Below are positions 53,302 to 62,720 of a DNA stretch of 64,000 nucleotides, piece after piece. The stretch comes from JAMXLO01 sp037201625. Its GTDB lineage: Bacteria > Pseudomonadota > Alphaproteobacteria > Acetobacterales > Acetobacteraceae. The stretch spans positions 62,001 through 126,000 of the forward strand of contig JBBCGR010000005.1 in NCBI GenBank assembly GCA_037201625.1, read 5' to 3'. Position 1 is the first letter of the stretch. Each line of letters opens with the position of its first letter. The position numbers and the translations under genes were made by a program. The notes beneath the pieces were generated by a model. It had not been told where the DNA came from, did not search any database, and was given only the letters and a program-made list of their open reading frames with translations.

Positions 53302-53399
53302 TACCGTCATGACCGGCGCAGGCCGGTCATCCACGTTCCGCTCGCGGCGACGAAGGGCATGGATGACAGGACCAGGCCCACCATGACGGTCGTGGTCGT
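53302..53399. repeat. Palindromic repeat with ATGACCGGC arms
   Basis: ATGACCGGC (53309-53317) pairs with GCCGGTCAT (53322-53330), followed by CCACG and a partial second match (CATGACGGTCG near 53384). Paired palindromes of this kind are common between genes in Acetobacteraceae-like genomes. The same 9-bp arms occur at 5310. Confidence 0.6.
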
Positions 53400-53415
53400 G
53401 CGGTGATCCGGGCTG

Positions 53416-53519
53416 GAGCGTGGTCCGCACAGGTGAAATCACCGGAGCGGTTCATCACGCTCTCAGACAATGACCTGGAGCGGATTCCCGCGAGCCAACA
53501 CGAACGGAACCTGCGCTAG
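53416..53519. repeat. Dispersed bipartite palindromic repeat, copy C
   Basis: GAGCGTGGTCCGCACAGGTG ... ATCACGCTCTCAGACAATGA ... GGAGCGGATTCCCGCGAGCC ... GAACGGAACCTGCGCTAG. The last CTA (53516-53518) is the TAG stop codon of the small secreted-protein gene on the minus strand. Confidence 0.85.
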
Positions 53520-53800
53520 GTGAGTTGCTTCAGGCATTGCGCCGCGGCCGTTGCCGATTGCCTGGCGGTGTCGCGACTGATGGAACCCGATATGGCGAGG
53601 CTGCGCGTGTTCGTGGTCACGAGCGAACGCAGGTCGGAGGTCGGCCTAACCTGAGACGCCGTCTTGTCGAATATGGCCTTGGCATCGCCTGGCAACTGCG
53701 CCGCACAGGCGGCAGCGGAGCCGGTGTCGGCCCGCGCTGCCAATGCGAGCATCGGCAGCGCGAACAGGGCGAGGCCCACCCTGCCCATGATGGACCGCAT
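53516..53800 (-). CDS. Small secreted protein
   Basis: 94 aa from ATG 53800 (a second ATG four codons later). Signal peptide to about residue 25 (LALFALPMLALAARA), then a mature ~70-residue domain with two cysteines (ACAAQLPGDAKAIFDKTASQ, AAQCLKQLT) that could form a disulfide. Helical, probably periplasmic. It begins one base after the stop of the upstream gene, and ends within repeat copy C. Function unknown. Confidence 0.68.
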   Translation of the reverse strand: MRSIMGRVGLALFALPMLALAARADTGSAAACAAQLPGDAKAIFDKTASQVRPTSDLRSLVTTNTRSLAISGSISRDTARQSATAAAQCLKQLT

Positions 53801-53801
53801 C

Positions 53802-54161
53802 TCAGCGAACTCCGGCCCGGTTGACCGGACCCCCACGATTGACCGCCGAAGCGCCGGCACCACGTGCTCCGGCTCCGGGTGCTCCGACGCCGGCCCTCGG
53901 CGCTACGCCGACACCCGGCGCTCCGGCCCCGACACCTGGCGCGACGCCAATTCCCGGCGCGCCGACGCCTGGAGCCACTGCGGCTGGCCGCAAGACCCCC
54001 GGACGTGCCGCGCGCGCCACCGGCCGCACCACGCAGCCGCCTGGCACACCGACGCCGGTGCAAAAGACCACAGCCTGCGCCGGGCTGGTCGGCACGAGGA
54101 AGGCGCCCGCTGCCAGCACGACGCCTGCGCCCAAGAACATACCGCTGAATTTTGAAGTCAT
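53802..54161 (-). CDS. Secreted Gly/Ala/Pro-rich low-complexity protein
   Basis: 119 aa. AGGAG precedes ATG 54161. Signal peptide (residues 1-30, VVLAAGAFLVPTSPAQA), then VVFCTGVGVPGGCVVRPVAR with two cysteines, and a tail of degenerate GAPGVGVAP-type repeats. Such proteins are found in Acetobacteraceae-like genomes without function. It forms a two-gene unit with the next small secreted protein. Confidence 0.65.
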   Translation of the reverse strand: MTSKFSGMFLGAGVVLAAGAFLVPTSPAQAVVFCTGVGVPGGCVVRPVARAARPGVLRPAAVAPGVGAPGIGVAPGVGAGAPGVGVAPRAGVGAPGAGARGAGASAVNRGGPVNRAGVR

Positions 54162-54597
54162 GAAATTCTCCTGCTTGCTGCGGGGCGCGGCCAACTCAAA
54201 TAATCCGCCGATTGATCAATACCGAGAGTCAGCCTCGCAAAGTCGCAGCGTCCGCAATCCGCTACGTCTCTGGTTCCGATCGGATAACTCAGCATCAGGC
54301 GCCGGTCGACACTTGGCCGGGTATGGCACCATTTGTGCACGCCTGAGTCTCGCGATGGCACCTTTCACTTTCAAGGCCGAGCGGACGAATGTTGACAACT
54401 GGAAGTGAACTGGCGAGCGCGAAATCGCCCGTCCCTCTTGTCGCTGCCGATACGTTTTTGCGTCGGGTCGCGAAGTGCATCGGCGTCCGGCGGCGGAATC
54501 GGGTCGTCAACTGCGGTCAGGGATGCTCTGAGCCGGCGAGGGGTGTCAGGGCGTCGATCAGCGGACCCGTCACATCGTGCCGGCCGAACGGCCGCCG
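54162..54597. other. Intergenic, no gene seen
   Basis: 436 bp between two minus-strand genes; frames present are Arg/Pro-rich shadows. It includes the upstream region of the secreted-protein pair (a GATTGATCAATACC stretch near 54210) but no promoter can be assigned confidently. Confidence 0.4.
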
Positions 54598-56106
54598 TTA
54601 TACTGCACGCCGTCGACGGGACGGCGCGACGTGCCGCGCGGCGATCCGATGCTGCACGGCGGCGAGCGCCGCTCCGGTGACCAGCAGCGGCGCGTAGCCT
54701 TCGGCTTCCCAAACGCGGCTCGAGAAGTCCGGGAACAGCGTCACGACGTCGCCGCCATTTGCGAACGAAGACCGGCCGCCGGTCTCGAGATAGCTCTCCA
54801 CCGGCAGACCTTCGGCCAGAATCACGTCGTGGCGCGGCAGTTCGACGTGCCAGTACGTGATCTCGTCAGACTCGACCTGGACGATCGTCGTTCCGTTTAT
54901 CAGGTGCTTAACGGGGATCAGCATCTCATGGGCATAGATCGCATGATCGGGGCTGAGCCACAGATCGTGTTCAGGCAGGCGGTCGTCGAAGGCCCGGCGC
55001 TCACCCGTACCGGCCAGACGGTTTTCGGCGCCGGATGATGGCGGCACGCGACCATCCGGCGGCCCAGCCATTGGATCGCCACCGCCTCGCCCGTGACCGT
55101 CAGGACCAGCATCCCGGGATGAAGGTGCTCGACCGCGACGGCGCCCGCAGGCGTTGCGATGCGGGTGCCGGAGGCGAAGCATGGAATCGTTGCCACATAG
55201 CCATTGATCCCGGTCGAGGGATCGGTCGTGTAGACACCGATCACGGTGTCGCCATAGACCGAATTGCCGGATGTCGCCGCTGATCCCGTAATGCTGACGT
55301 CGATCCACTCCAGCACGTTCCAGTCCTGGACACGCAGAACAAAGGCGTGCTCCGGCGAGCCTGTCCCCTCCGCAACGCCAAGCCAGTCCCCGGTCAGGAT
55401 GAACGCGCCCGGTGCGCCGCCGCCGCTGATGCCATCGAAATGCGTGATGACGGCACCAGGGTGATCGTAGGTGTGCCAGATATCCGCAGCCATGTCGTAG
55501 ATGTAGCCATGCGTCGGCTGGATGCCGCCATCGCTGGAGTGTCGGCATAGCCGCCCTGCGATCATGCCGTCCCAGATACCGTAGGCGGTCGTGCTGAGCG
55601 CGTCGGGCTTGTCGTTCACGGCGAAGGTGGCAGCGGCGATGTCGTAGATGAACGCATTGCCGGCATAGGGATACGAATCGAAATCCGGATTGGCGTTGGG
55701 GAAGACATCCCAATTGCCGACGACAAGTCCATTGAAGGTGCTGTGCGGGATGGTGTTGGTCGCACCGGGATAATCGAGCGGGACCCACTGAGCATCGGGT
55801 GATGCGGACGATTCGAAGAGAAAGCCGTGATCCGTCATCTCGCCGGACAGCTTGTAGCTGCCGACGATGTCCAGTCCTGCGGCATAGGAACCGAAGGAGG
55901 GGCCGTATGGCACGGTGCTGACGGCGGCAGGATAGCTGATGCTGGTCCACAGCCCGAACTGACGATCATAGAGCAGCCCTTGCTCGAGGCCGTTCGTATC
56001 GACAAACGCACCGACGATGCTGTCCCCGCGAATTCCGGTGAGGGAACGTCGAATAGGTCGTGCCGGACGCCGTATAGTTGAGTGTATAGAATGGGGTGGA
56101 CGCCAT
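54598..56106 (-). pseudogene. Hint-domain protein with beta-propeller-like N-terminal part, two compensating frameshifts
   Basis: About 502 codons. ATG 56106 (MASTPFYTLNYTASGTTYST). From ~56035 to ~55000 another frame carries repeated short beta segments (DTNGLEQGLLYDRQFGLWTS, NGLVVGNWDV, YIYDMAADIWHTYDHPG), then a Hint domain start ATIPCFASGTRIATPAGAVA (Cys nucleophile), AVEHLHPGMLVLTVTGEAVA and IQWLGRR. After ~55000 the original frame resumes: LWLSPDHAIYAHEMLIPVKH (His block) and EITYWHVELPRHDVILAEGL. Hint domains self-cleave in hedgehog and intein proteins. The break near 55000 is one missing G in a GGGG run. Confidence 0.8.
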
Positions 56107-56425
56107 GTTCCTGCCTCTCCCGCTCGTGCATCACGATTGCGACATGTCTCGCGCGGGTTGCATGGGTCCTGGGGCCGCGCCTTGAGCGACGGCGCGCGCG
56201 ATAGTATCCCGGCGCGCAACCTAGAATGTCACGCGACCGATATAGTCATGACGTTTGCGTGACGCGGTGAACCGTGTGTTCGGCAGTTACGGTGTCACGA
56301 CAGCAGGAACCGTCGGCAACATGCGGCGCAGACTCCCGGCGCGCCGCCAATCGGCTTCTCTGCTGCGGGTTTTGCCACCCCATCGCGCCCATGTCCGGGC
56401 CGCGTGGAATCCTCGCGAAGCGCGC
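56107..56425. other. Intergenic, no gene seen
   Basis: About 319 bp upstream of the Hint-domain gene and downstream of the TPR protein. No RNA or conserved frame seen. Confidence 0.4.
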
Positions 56426-57010
56426 CTAGGCTTCCTCGCCCAGCGCCCGGCGGCGCAGGTCCTTCAGGCGATCCTGGCCGCCCGGGCGCTTGGGGTCGAT
56501 CTCCAGCACCTTCTGGAACGCGTCATAGGCGCCCTTCCAGTCCTTCCGCGCCTCGGCGATCGATGTCAGCGTCTCGAAGGCAGCGAAGTTCCGTGGCTCC
56601 TGTTGCACCGCCGCCTGGATGTCGGCAATCGCGCCAGGCGTGTCGCCGGCCGAGTACCGCGCAATGGCGCGCTGGTGGTACGCCTCCGCCATGGTCGGAT
56701 CGAGCGTGATGGCCGCGGTGAAATCCTCGATCGCGTCGTTGTGCGCATCGGCCTTCAGTTCACGCAGGCCGCGGCTCATGAGCAGCGTAACGGCCGGCGT
56801 GCCGGAGTTCAGCCAAAGCTGGCGGATCTGCTGTTCGAGCGGACCGGCGATCTCCTCGCTCGGGGCGGATTTCAGCGCACCCAGCAGCTTGTCGAGCGCC
56901 GCGCGACGTTCGGCCGCCGGCGCGCCCGCGCTCTGTGCCACCGCCTGCGGCGCAGCGGCGGGCAGCGACGCGGCCAGCAGGGCCGCCAGCAAGAACGATC
57001 TCGCGCGCAT
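56426..57010 (-). CDS. Secreted tetratricopeptide repeat protein
   Basis: 194 aa from ATG 57010. Signal peptide (residues 1-26, FLLAALLAASLPAAAPQAVA), then TPR units: LMSRGLRELKADAHNDAIED, AEAYHQRAIARYSAGDTPGA and AAFETLTSIAEARKDWKGAY. Periplasmic protein-protein interaction module. ATG overlaps the glcF stop (ATGA), so it is the last gene of the glycolate oxidase operon. Its role there is unknown. Confidence 0.83.
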   Translation of the reverse strand: MRARSFLLAALLAASLPAAAPQAVAQSAGAPAAERRAALDKLLGALKSAPSEEIAGPLEQQIRQLWLNSGTPAVTLLMSRGLRELKADAHNDAIEDFTAAITLDPTMAEAYHQRAIARYSAGDTPGAIADIQAAVQQEPRNFAAFETLTSIAEARKDWKGAYDAFQKVLEIDPKRPGGQDRLKDLRRRALGEEA

Positions 57011-58327
57011 CAGGCGTCGCTCCCCTGCAGCGCCGGCGGCACCGGGCCACCGGCCATCCAGTCCAACAGTTCGACCGTGTGCACCACCGGCACGCCCTGG
57101 CCACCCAACTGCGTGATGCAGCCGATGTTGCCCGCGGCAATCAGGCCGGCCCCGGTCCCGCGCAGGTTGCCGAGTTTGCGGTCGCGCAGTCGCGACGCAA
57201 GTTCCGGCTGCAGCATGTTGTAGGTGCCCGCCGATCCGCAGCAGATATGCGCTTCCGCCGGCTCCACCACCGTGAACCCGGCCCGCCGCAGCAGCGCCTT
57301 TGGTTCGGCGGTCACCTGCTGGCCATGCTGCAGGCTGCAGGCAGAGTGATACGCAACGGTCCCGCCGGTGGCCTCGCGCGTCGGCGCATAGCCGATGCGG
57401 GTGAGGAACTCGCTGATGTCGCAGGCGAGTGCCGCCACCTTCGCGGCACGGCCACGCCACGGTTCGGGCTCGGTGCGGAACATGAAGCCGTAATCCTTCA
57501 CCGTCGTGCCGCACCCCGAGGCGTTGATGACGATGGCGTCCAGGCCGTCGCCGTCGATCTCCTTCGTCCAGGCTGCGATGTTGCGGCGGGCGCTGGCCAT
57601 GGCGGCATCATGCCGCCCCATGTGGTGCGTCAGTGCGCCGCAGCAAACCGGCGCCGCGCGCCACCACGACCTCGACGCCGAGTCGGGTCAGCAGCCGGAT
57701 CGTCGCCGCGTTGATGGAGGGCGCCAGAACGGGCTGCGCACATCCCGCGAGCAGCGCCACGCGCGCCCGGCGCGTCCCCTGCGCAGGATGGACGCGCGGC
57801 GCATCGTCCGCGGCCGGCGCCGGAATGCGGTCCGGCACCAGCGCCAGCATCGCGCGGAGGCGCCGGCCCAGGCGGGTGGATGCGGGAAGCAGTCCCGCCA
57901 GCGGCCGCGCCGCGCGCCCCGCCAGCAGCGCGAGCCGGAACAGCACCGGGCGCGGCAGCACGCCCGCGAGCACCGCGCGGACGATGCGCTCCTGCCACGG
58001 GCGGCGGTAGGTCCGCTCGATATAGGTCCGCGCGTGGTCCACCAGGTGCATGTAGTTCACCCCGGAAGGGCACGTGGTCATGCAGGCGAGGCACGAGAGA
58101 CAGCGGTCCACGTGCCGCACGACCTCCTCGGTGGCGGCGCGGCCGGTCTCCAGCATGTCCTTGATCAGGTAGATACGGCCGCGCGGACTGTCGAGTTCAT
58201 CACCCAGCAGCAGGAATGTCGGACACGTGGCCGTGCAGAAGCCGCAATGCACACAGCTCCGCAGCACCTGGTTCGACGCAGCGGTGTCGGGGTCGCGCAA
58301 CTGCTCCGCGGTGAAGTTGGTCTGCAT
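57010..58327 (-). pseudogene. glcF: Glycolate oxidase iron-sulfur subunit GlcF, one frameshift
   Basis: About 439 codons. Two 4Fe-4S motifs at the N-terminus (SCVHCGFCTATCPTF and RCLSCLACMTTCPSGVNYMH) and CCG domains (SGCGTTVKDYG, YHSACSLQHGQ, EAHICCGSAGTYN). The frame breaks near 57645, where TTT should be TT; restoring this joins VVVARGAG to CCGALTHHMGRHDA. GlcF passes electrons from the flavoprotein subunits to the quinone pool at the inner membrane. A single homopolymer change makes sequencing error likely. Confidence 0.92.
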
Positions 58328-58330
58328 GGC

Positions 58331-58588
58331 TCAGTGTTTCTGCGGCGGCATCGTGCGCAGCAGGTAGATCGCCACTCCGAGCCAGATCAATCCGAGTGCG
58401 AAGAACACCTGCGACAGCAGGGGCGTCATCAGCCTGAGCGAGCAGAACAGCAGGGCGATTGCGCCGAACATCATCACGAAGCGCAGGTTCAGCAGCCGCC
58501 GCTGCGGGCTGATGAAGTAGTACTGGTAGCCCAGGAGCACGAAGCTCGCGAGGAAGAACGGCACGATGGCATTGGATGAGATATGCAT
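58331..58588 (-). CDS. Small membrane protein within glc cluster
   Basis: 85 aa with three hydrophobic segments (IVPFFLASFVLLGYQYYF, FVMMFGAIALLFCSL, FFALGLIWLGVAIYLL). It lies between glcE (six bases) and glcF (three bases), so it is part of the operon. It may anchor GlcDEF to the membrane, but this is inference from position; no family is recognised. Confidence 0.7.
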   Translation of the reverse strand: MHISSNAIVPFFLASFVLLGYQYYFISPQRRLLNLRFVMMFGAIALLFCSLRLMTPLLSQVFFALGLIWLGVAIYLLRTMPPQKH

Positions 58589-58594
58589 CTGTTC

Positions 58595-59800
58595 CTACAA
58601 GCCGGCATACATGCGCCCGGGGTTCAGCAGCCCTGCCGGATCGAGCGCGGCTTTGACCCGGCGGGTGATGCGCGCCAGCGCCGGCGCCTCCGGCGGCAGC
58701 ACCGCGACCGACGTGCGCAGCGCATCGTCCGCGCGCATCAGCGTCCAGGTGCCACCTGCCGCGGTCGCGGCAACCTCGACCGCCCTGTGCGCCGCCGCGG
58801 TGGCAGGACCCGCGAGCCAGGCCAGGCCGCCACCCCAGTCGAGATAGCCGCGCGCGCCGAACGCCTCGGCAAGCGCCGCCACCAGCACAGGGCCGGCCGA
58901 GGGCCGCACCGACACGCGCCAGACCGCGTCGCCGGGCTCGGCCGGCAGCGGCACGAGGTCGCGGATCGCCCGCCACGCCGCCCGCGATGCCGCATCGTCG
59001 AGGATGTCACCGCCCCGGCCTACCAGCGTGCGCAGCCGTTCGGTGCGGTAGCTGACCGACTCGGCAAACTCCTCGATCCGCATCAGCGCGGCCGATGCGC
59101 CGAGACCGGCCAGCGCGGGCACCCGCGAAGCGGCATCCGGCGGCAGCCAGGCCGCGGCCGACACGCCGTATGGCGAGCCCAAGGCCGCGGACAGCGCCGC
59201 CACGCCCGCAGCCGCGTCCAGGCCGGCCACCACCAGCGTGCCGGTGGCCTCCGGCGCCGGCAGCACCTTCAGCGTGATCTCGGTGATCACGCCCAGCGTG
59301 CCGTGGCTGCCGGCCAGCAGCTTGCACAGATCGAGGCCGGTCACGTTCTTCAGCACGCGCCCGCCCGAGTGGATGACCTCGCCGCGGCCGGTCACCACGC
59401 GGACGCCCAGCACGTGGTCGCGCATCGCCCCCCAGGCGACGCGGCGAGGGCCCGAGAGGTTGGTCGCCACCACGCCGCCGAGCGTCGGCGCACCGTCCGG
59501 CCCGTAAAGCGCCGACAGGTCCGGCGGCTCGGCAATGATGTGCTGGCCGCGCTCGGCGACCACCGCCTTCACCTCCGCCAGGGCGGTGCCTGCGCGGGCG
59601 GAGATGATCAGTTCGTTGGGCGAATAGAGCGTGATGCCGCTGTGGTTGCGGGTGGACAGGCTGCGCGCCGCCTGCACCGGCCGCAGCATGCGCGATTTGG
59701 TGCCGTTGCCGGCCACCAGCAGCGGCTCCTGCATCCGGGCCGCCTCCTGCAGCGCGGCGGCAATCCCCGCTTCCTCAGGCGGCGCGAGCAGGGTGCTCAA
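58595..59800 (-). CDS. glcE: Glycolate oxidase FAD-binding subunit GlcE
   Basis: 401 aa. FAD-binding type 4 (PCMH-like) fold: EPLLVAGNGTKSRMLRPVQA, LGGVVATNLSGPRRVAWGAM, GRVLKNVTGLDLCKLLAGSH and a C-terminal LDPAGLLNPGRMYAG. The start is probably TTG 59800, giving a 26-base overlap with the end of glcD. Works with GlcD and GlcF to oxidise glycolate to glyoxylate. Confidence 0.9.
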   Translation of the reverse strand: MSTLLAPPEEAGIAAALQEAARMQEPLLVAGNGTKSRMLRPVQAARSLSTRNHSGITLYSPNELIISARAGTALAEVKAVVAERGQHIIAEPPDLSALYGPDGAPTLGGVVATNLSGPRRVAWGAMRDHVLGVRVVTGRGEVIHSGGRVLKNVTGLDLCKLLAGSHGTLGVITEITLKVLPAPEATGTLVVAGLDAAAGVAALSAALGSPYGVSAAAWLPPDAASRVPALAGLGASAALMRIEEFAESVSYRTERLRTLVGRGGDILDDAASRAAWRAIRDLVPLPAEPGDAVWRVSVRPSAGPVLVAALAEAFGARGYLDWGGGLAWLAGPATAAAHRAVEVAATAAGGTWTLMRADDALRTSVAVLPPEAPALARITRRVKAALDPAGLLNPGRMYAGL

Positions 59801-61223
59801 CGGTCTCTGCCAGCGGGAAGACCTTGTTCGCGTTCAGCAGCCAGCCTGGATCGAACGCCGCCTTGACGCGGCGCTGCTGCTCCAGTTCCGGCGCGGTGAA
59901 CTGCACCGGCATCAGGTCGCGCTTCTCGACGCCGACGCCGTGCTCGCCGGTCAGGCAGCCACCGACCTCGACGCACAGCTTCAGGATGTCCGCGCCGAAC
60001 TGTTCCGCCTTGTGGAAACTCGACGGGTCGTTGGCATCGAACATGATCAGCGGATGCAGGTTGCCGTCGCCGGCATGGAAGATATTGGCGACCTTCAGGC
60101 CATAGGCATCGCTCATCTCGCCGATGCGGCGCAGCACGTCGGGCAGGCGCGAAGTCGGGATGGTGCCGTCCATGCAGAGATAGTCCGGGCTGATGCGCCC
60201 GATCGCCCCGAACGCCCCCTTGCGGCCCTTCCAGATCGCCAGCGATTCCTCGGCCGATTGCGAGACCTTCAGGCTGATCGGGTCGTGCCGCTCGCAGATC
60301 GCCCGGATGCGCGCCAGCAGGTCGTCCTGCTCGGCCGCACTGCCCTCCACCTCGATGATCAGCATCGCTTCGGCATCGAGCGGATAGCCGGCATGGGCGA
60401 ACGCCTCGCAGGCGTGGATCGCCGGGCGGTCCATGAACTCCAGCGCCACCGGGATGATGCCCGACGAGATGATGCTATCGACGCAGGCGCCGGCGATCTC
60501 GTTGGAGCGGAACGCCGCCAGCATCGCGCGCGCGCCCTCGGGCGAATGCAGGATGCGGACGGTGACCTCGGTGACGATGGCAAGCTGGCCTTCGCTGCCG
60601 GTCAGCAGGCCCAGCCAGTCGTAGCCGGCGGAGTCGAGATGCGCGCCGCCGATCGCCAGCACCTCACCCTCGACGGTGACGATTTTCAGGCCGAGCAGGT
60701 TGTTGGCGGTGACCCCGTATTTCAGGCAGTGCGCGCCGCCCGAGTTCATGTTGACGTTGCCGCCGATCATGCACGCAAGCTGGCTCGACGGATCAGGCGC
60801 ATAGAAGAAGCCGTTCGCGGCAACCGCGTTGGTGATGCCGATATTGGTGACGCCGGCCTGCACCGTGGCGCAGCGGTCGGCGTAGTCGATGTCCAGGATG
60901 CGGTTCATCCGCATCAGCCCGATAACGATCGCATCCGCCATCGGCAGCGCGCCGCCGGACAGCGAGGTGCCGGCGCCGCGCGGCACCACCCGGATCCCCT
61001 GCGCATGGCAGAAGCGCATGACGGCGGCGACCTGTTCCGTGGTATCGGGCAGCACGACCGCGAGCGGCACCTGGCGGTACGCCGACAGCCCGTCGGTCTC
61101 GTACGGCTTCAGCCGCAGCGTCTCGGCGATCACCGCGTCGGGCGGCAGCAGGTCGTGCAGGCCGGCGACGATGGCATCGCGCCGCGCCAGGATCTCAGGC
61201 TTGGGTTCCGGCTGTCTGATCAT
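59775..61223 (-). CDS. glcD: Glycolate oxidase FAD subunit GlcD
   Basis: 482 aa. GAGGGG precedes ATG 61223. FAD-binding region VVPRGAGTSLSGGALPMADA, YAPDPSSQLACMIGGNVNMN, then NSGG and HCLKYG; C-terminal domain GDGNLHPLIMFDANDP and GGCLTGEHGVGVEKRDLM with the HGVG substrate-site His. Closest to glycolate oxidase GlcD, though D-lactate dehydrogenase has a similar layout; adjacent glcE and glcF support GlcD. First gene of the operon. dctA lies upstream in the same direction. Confidence 0.94.
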   Translation of the reverse strand: MIRQPEPKPEILARRDAIVAGLHDLLPPDAVIAETLRLKPYETDGLSAYRQVPLAVVLPDTTEQVAAVMRFCHAQGIRVVPRGAGTSLSGGALPMADAIVIGLMRMNRILDIDYADRCATVQAGVTNIGITNAVAANGFFYAPDPSSQLACMIGGNVNMNSGGAHCLKYGVTANNLLGLKIVTVEGEVLAIGGAHLDSAGYDWLGLLTGSEGQLAIVTEVTVRILHSPEGARAMLAAFRSNEIAGACVDSIISSGIIPVALEFMDRPAIHACEAFAHAGYPLDAEAMLIIEVEGSAAEQDDLLARIRAICERHDPISLKVSQSAEESLAIWKGRKGAFGAIGRISPDYLCMDGTIPTSRLPDVLRRIGEMSDAYGLKVANIFHAGDGNLHPLIMFDANDPSSFHKAEQFGADILKLCVEVGGCLTGEHGVGVEKRDLMPVQFTAPELEQQRRVKAAFDPGWLLNANKVFPLAETVEHPARAA

Positions 61224-61340
61224 GGCCCCTCGGGAGCGGTACGATAGACATGGCGCCGGGCCGCGTCCACACAAGCATCCGCCGGCGCCGGGACGCTCGC
61301 CAGCCACGGCCGCGTCGCGCCGCGGATCGGGTGCGTCCGC

Positions 61341-62657
61341 TCAGGCCGAGGCGGTGCGCTCCTCGGTGCGCACGAGTTGGCTGTTGCCGTTCAGTTCGGC
61401 ATGCATGCGGGCCGTGTCCAGCTCGCCTTCCCAGCGCGCCACGACGACGGTGGCCACGCCGTTGCCGATCAGGTTGGTGAGTGCGCGCGCCTCCGACATG
61501 AAGCGGTCCACGCCCAGGATCAGCGCGATGGCGGCGACCGGGATGTGCTCCACCGACGACAGCGTGGCGGCGAGCACGATGAAGCCGCTGCCGGTGACGC
61601 CGGCCGCGCCTTTCGACGTCAGCAGCAGCACCGCCAGCACGGTGACCTGGTGCCAGATGGTCAGCTCCGTGTTGGTCGCCTGCGCCAGGAAGATCGCCGC
61701 CATCGTCAGGTAGATGCAGGTGCCGTCCAGGTTGAACGAGTAGCCGGTCGGGATCACCAGCCCGACGATCGACTTCTGGCAGCCCAGTTGCTCCATCCGC
61801 GCCATCATCCGCGGCAGCACCGATTCCGACGAGGAGGTGCCGAGCACGATCAGCAGTTCCTCTTTGATGTAGCGGATGAACTTGAGGATGCTGAAGCCGC
61901 ACAGCGCCGCGACGCTGCCGAGGGCCAGGAAGATGAACAGCAGGCAGGTGATGTAGACGCTCGCCATGAGCTGGCCGAGCTGGATCAGCGTGCCGAGGCC
62001 GTAGCGGCCGATGGTGAAGGCCATGGCGCCGAACGCGCCGATCGGGGCGGCACGCATGATGAAGCGCACGATGCCGAAGAACACGTCCATCACCGCATCG
62101 ACGAACTGCGCGACGGGACGGCCGCGCTCGCCCATGAACTGGAGACTGAACGCGAACAGCAGGGCGAAGAACAGCACCTGCAGCACGTCGCCCTCGGCGA
62201 ACGCGCTGACCACGGTGTTCGGGATGATATGTGCGACGTAGTCCCACGGGCTCAGTTTGCCGGCCTGGCTGACATAGGACTGGATGCTGCGGGTATCGAT
62301 GGACTTCGCATCCACGTTCATCCCGACGCCGGGCTGCCAGAGGTTCACCACCACGAGCCCGATCACCAGGGCGAGCGTCGTCATCAGCTCGAAATACACC
62401 AGCGCCTTCAGTCCGACCCGGCCGACCTTCTTCATGTCCTGCATGCCGGCGATGCCGTGCACCACGGTGCAGAAGATGATCGGGCCGATGACCATCTTGA
62501 TGGCGGCGATGAACATGTCGCCGAGCGGCTTCAGGCTGGCGCCGGTGGCCGGGAAGAAATAGCCGACCAGGATGCCGATCACGATCGCGGTGAGCACCTG
62601 CACGTAGAGGTGGTGGTAGAGTGGCTGGCGCGCCGGGGTGGCGACGACGGCGGTCAT
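61341..62657 (-). CDS. dctA: C4-dicarboxylate transporter DctA
   Basis: 438 aa, sodium or proton:dicarboxylate symporter of the DAACS family. Eight-helix pattern with HHLYVQVLTAIVIGILVGYF, the reentrant serine-rich loop LLIVLGTSSSESVLPRMM, GYSFNLDGTCIYLTMAAIFL and GVDRFMSEARALTNLIGNGV (substrate-binding Asp and Arg). It imports succinate, fumarate and malate across the inner membrane, and in some species glyoxylate-related acids. It lies 118 bp upstream of glcD, which suggests carboxylate uptake feeding the glycolate/C4 pathways. Confidence 0.94.
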   Translation of the reverse strand: MTAVVATPARQPLYHHLYVQVLTAIVIGILVGYFFPATGASLKPLGDMFIAAIKMVIGPIIFCTVVHGIAGMQDMKKVGRVGLKALVYFELMTTLALVIGLVVVNLWQPGVGMNVDAKSIDTRSIQSYVSQAGKLSPWDYVAHIIPNTVVSAFAEGDVLQVLFFALLFAFSLQFMGERGRPVAQFVDAVMDVFFGIVRFIMRAAPIGAFGAMAFTIGRYGLGTLIQLGQLMASVYITCLLFIFLALGSVAALCGFSILKFIRYIKEELLIVLGTSSSESVLPRMMARMEQLGCQKSIVGLVIPTGYSFNLDGTCIYLTMAAIFLAQATNTELTIWHQVTVLAVLLLTSKGAAGVTGSGFIVLAATLSSVEHIPVAAIALILGVDRFMSEARALTNLIGNGVATVVVARWEGELDTARMHAELNGNSQLVRTEERTASA

Positions 62658-62720
62658 GCGGCTTGCTCCGGATGCTCATGCGGCGCGGGTGAGGCCGGCC
62701 GGCCGTCACCGGCGCAGGTT

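Noticed and set aside
53802..54161. CRISPR-like or minisatellite repeat in the Gly/Pro-rich gene
   Set aside because: The periodicity comes from degenerate GAPGVGVAP codons in a coding frame with signal peptide and ribosome site; there are no conserved direct repeats with spacers.
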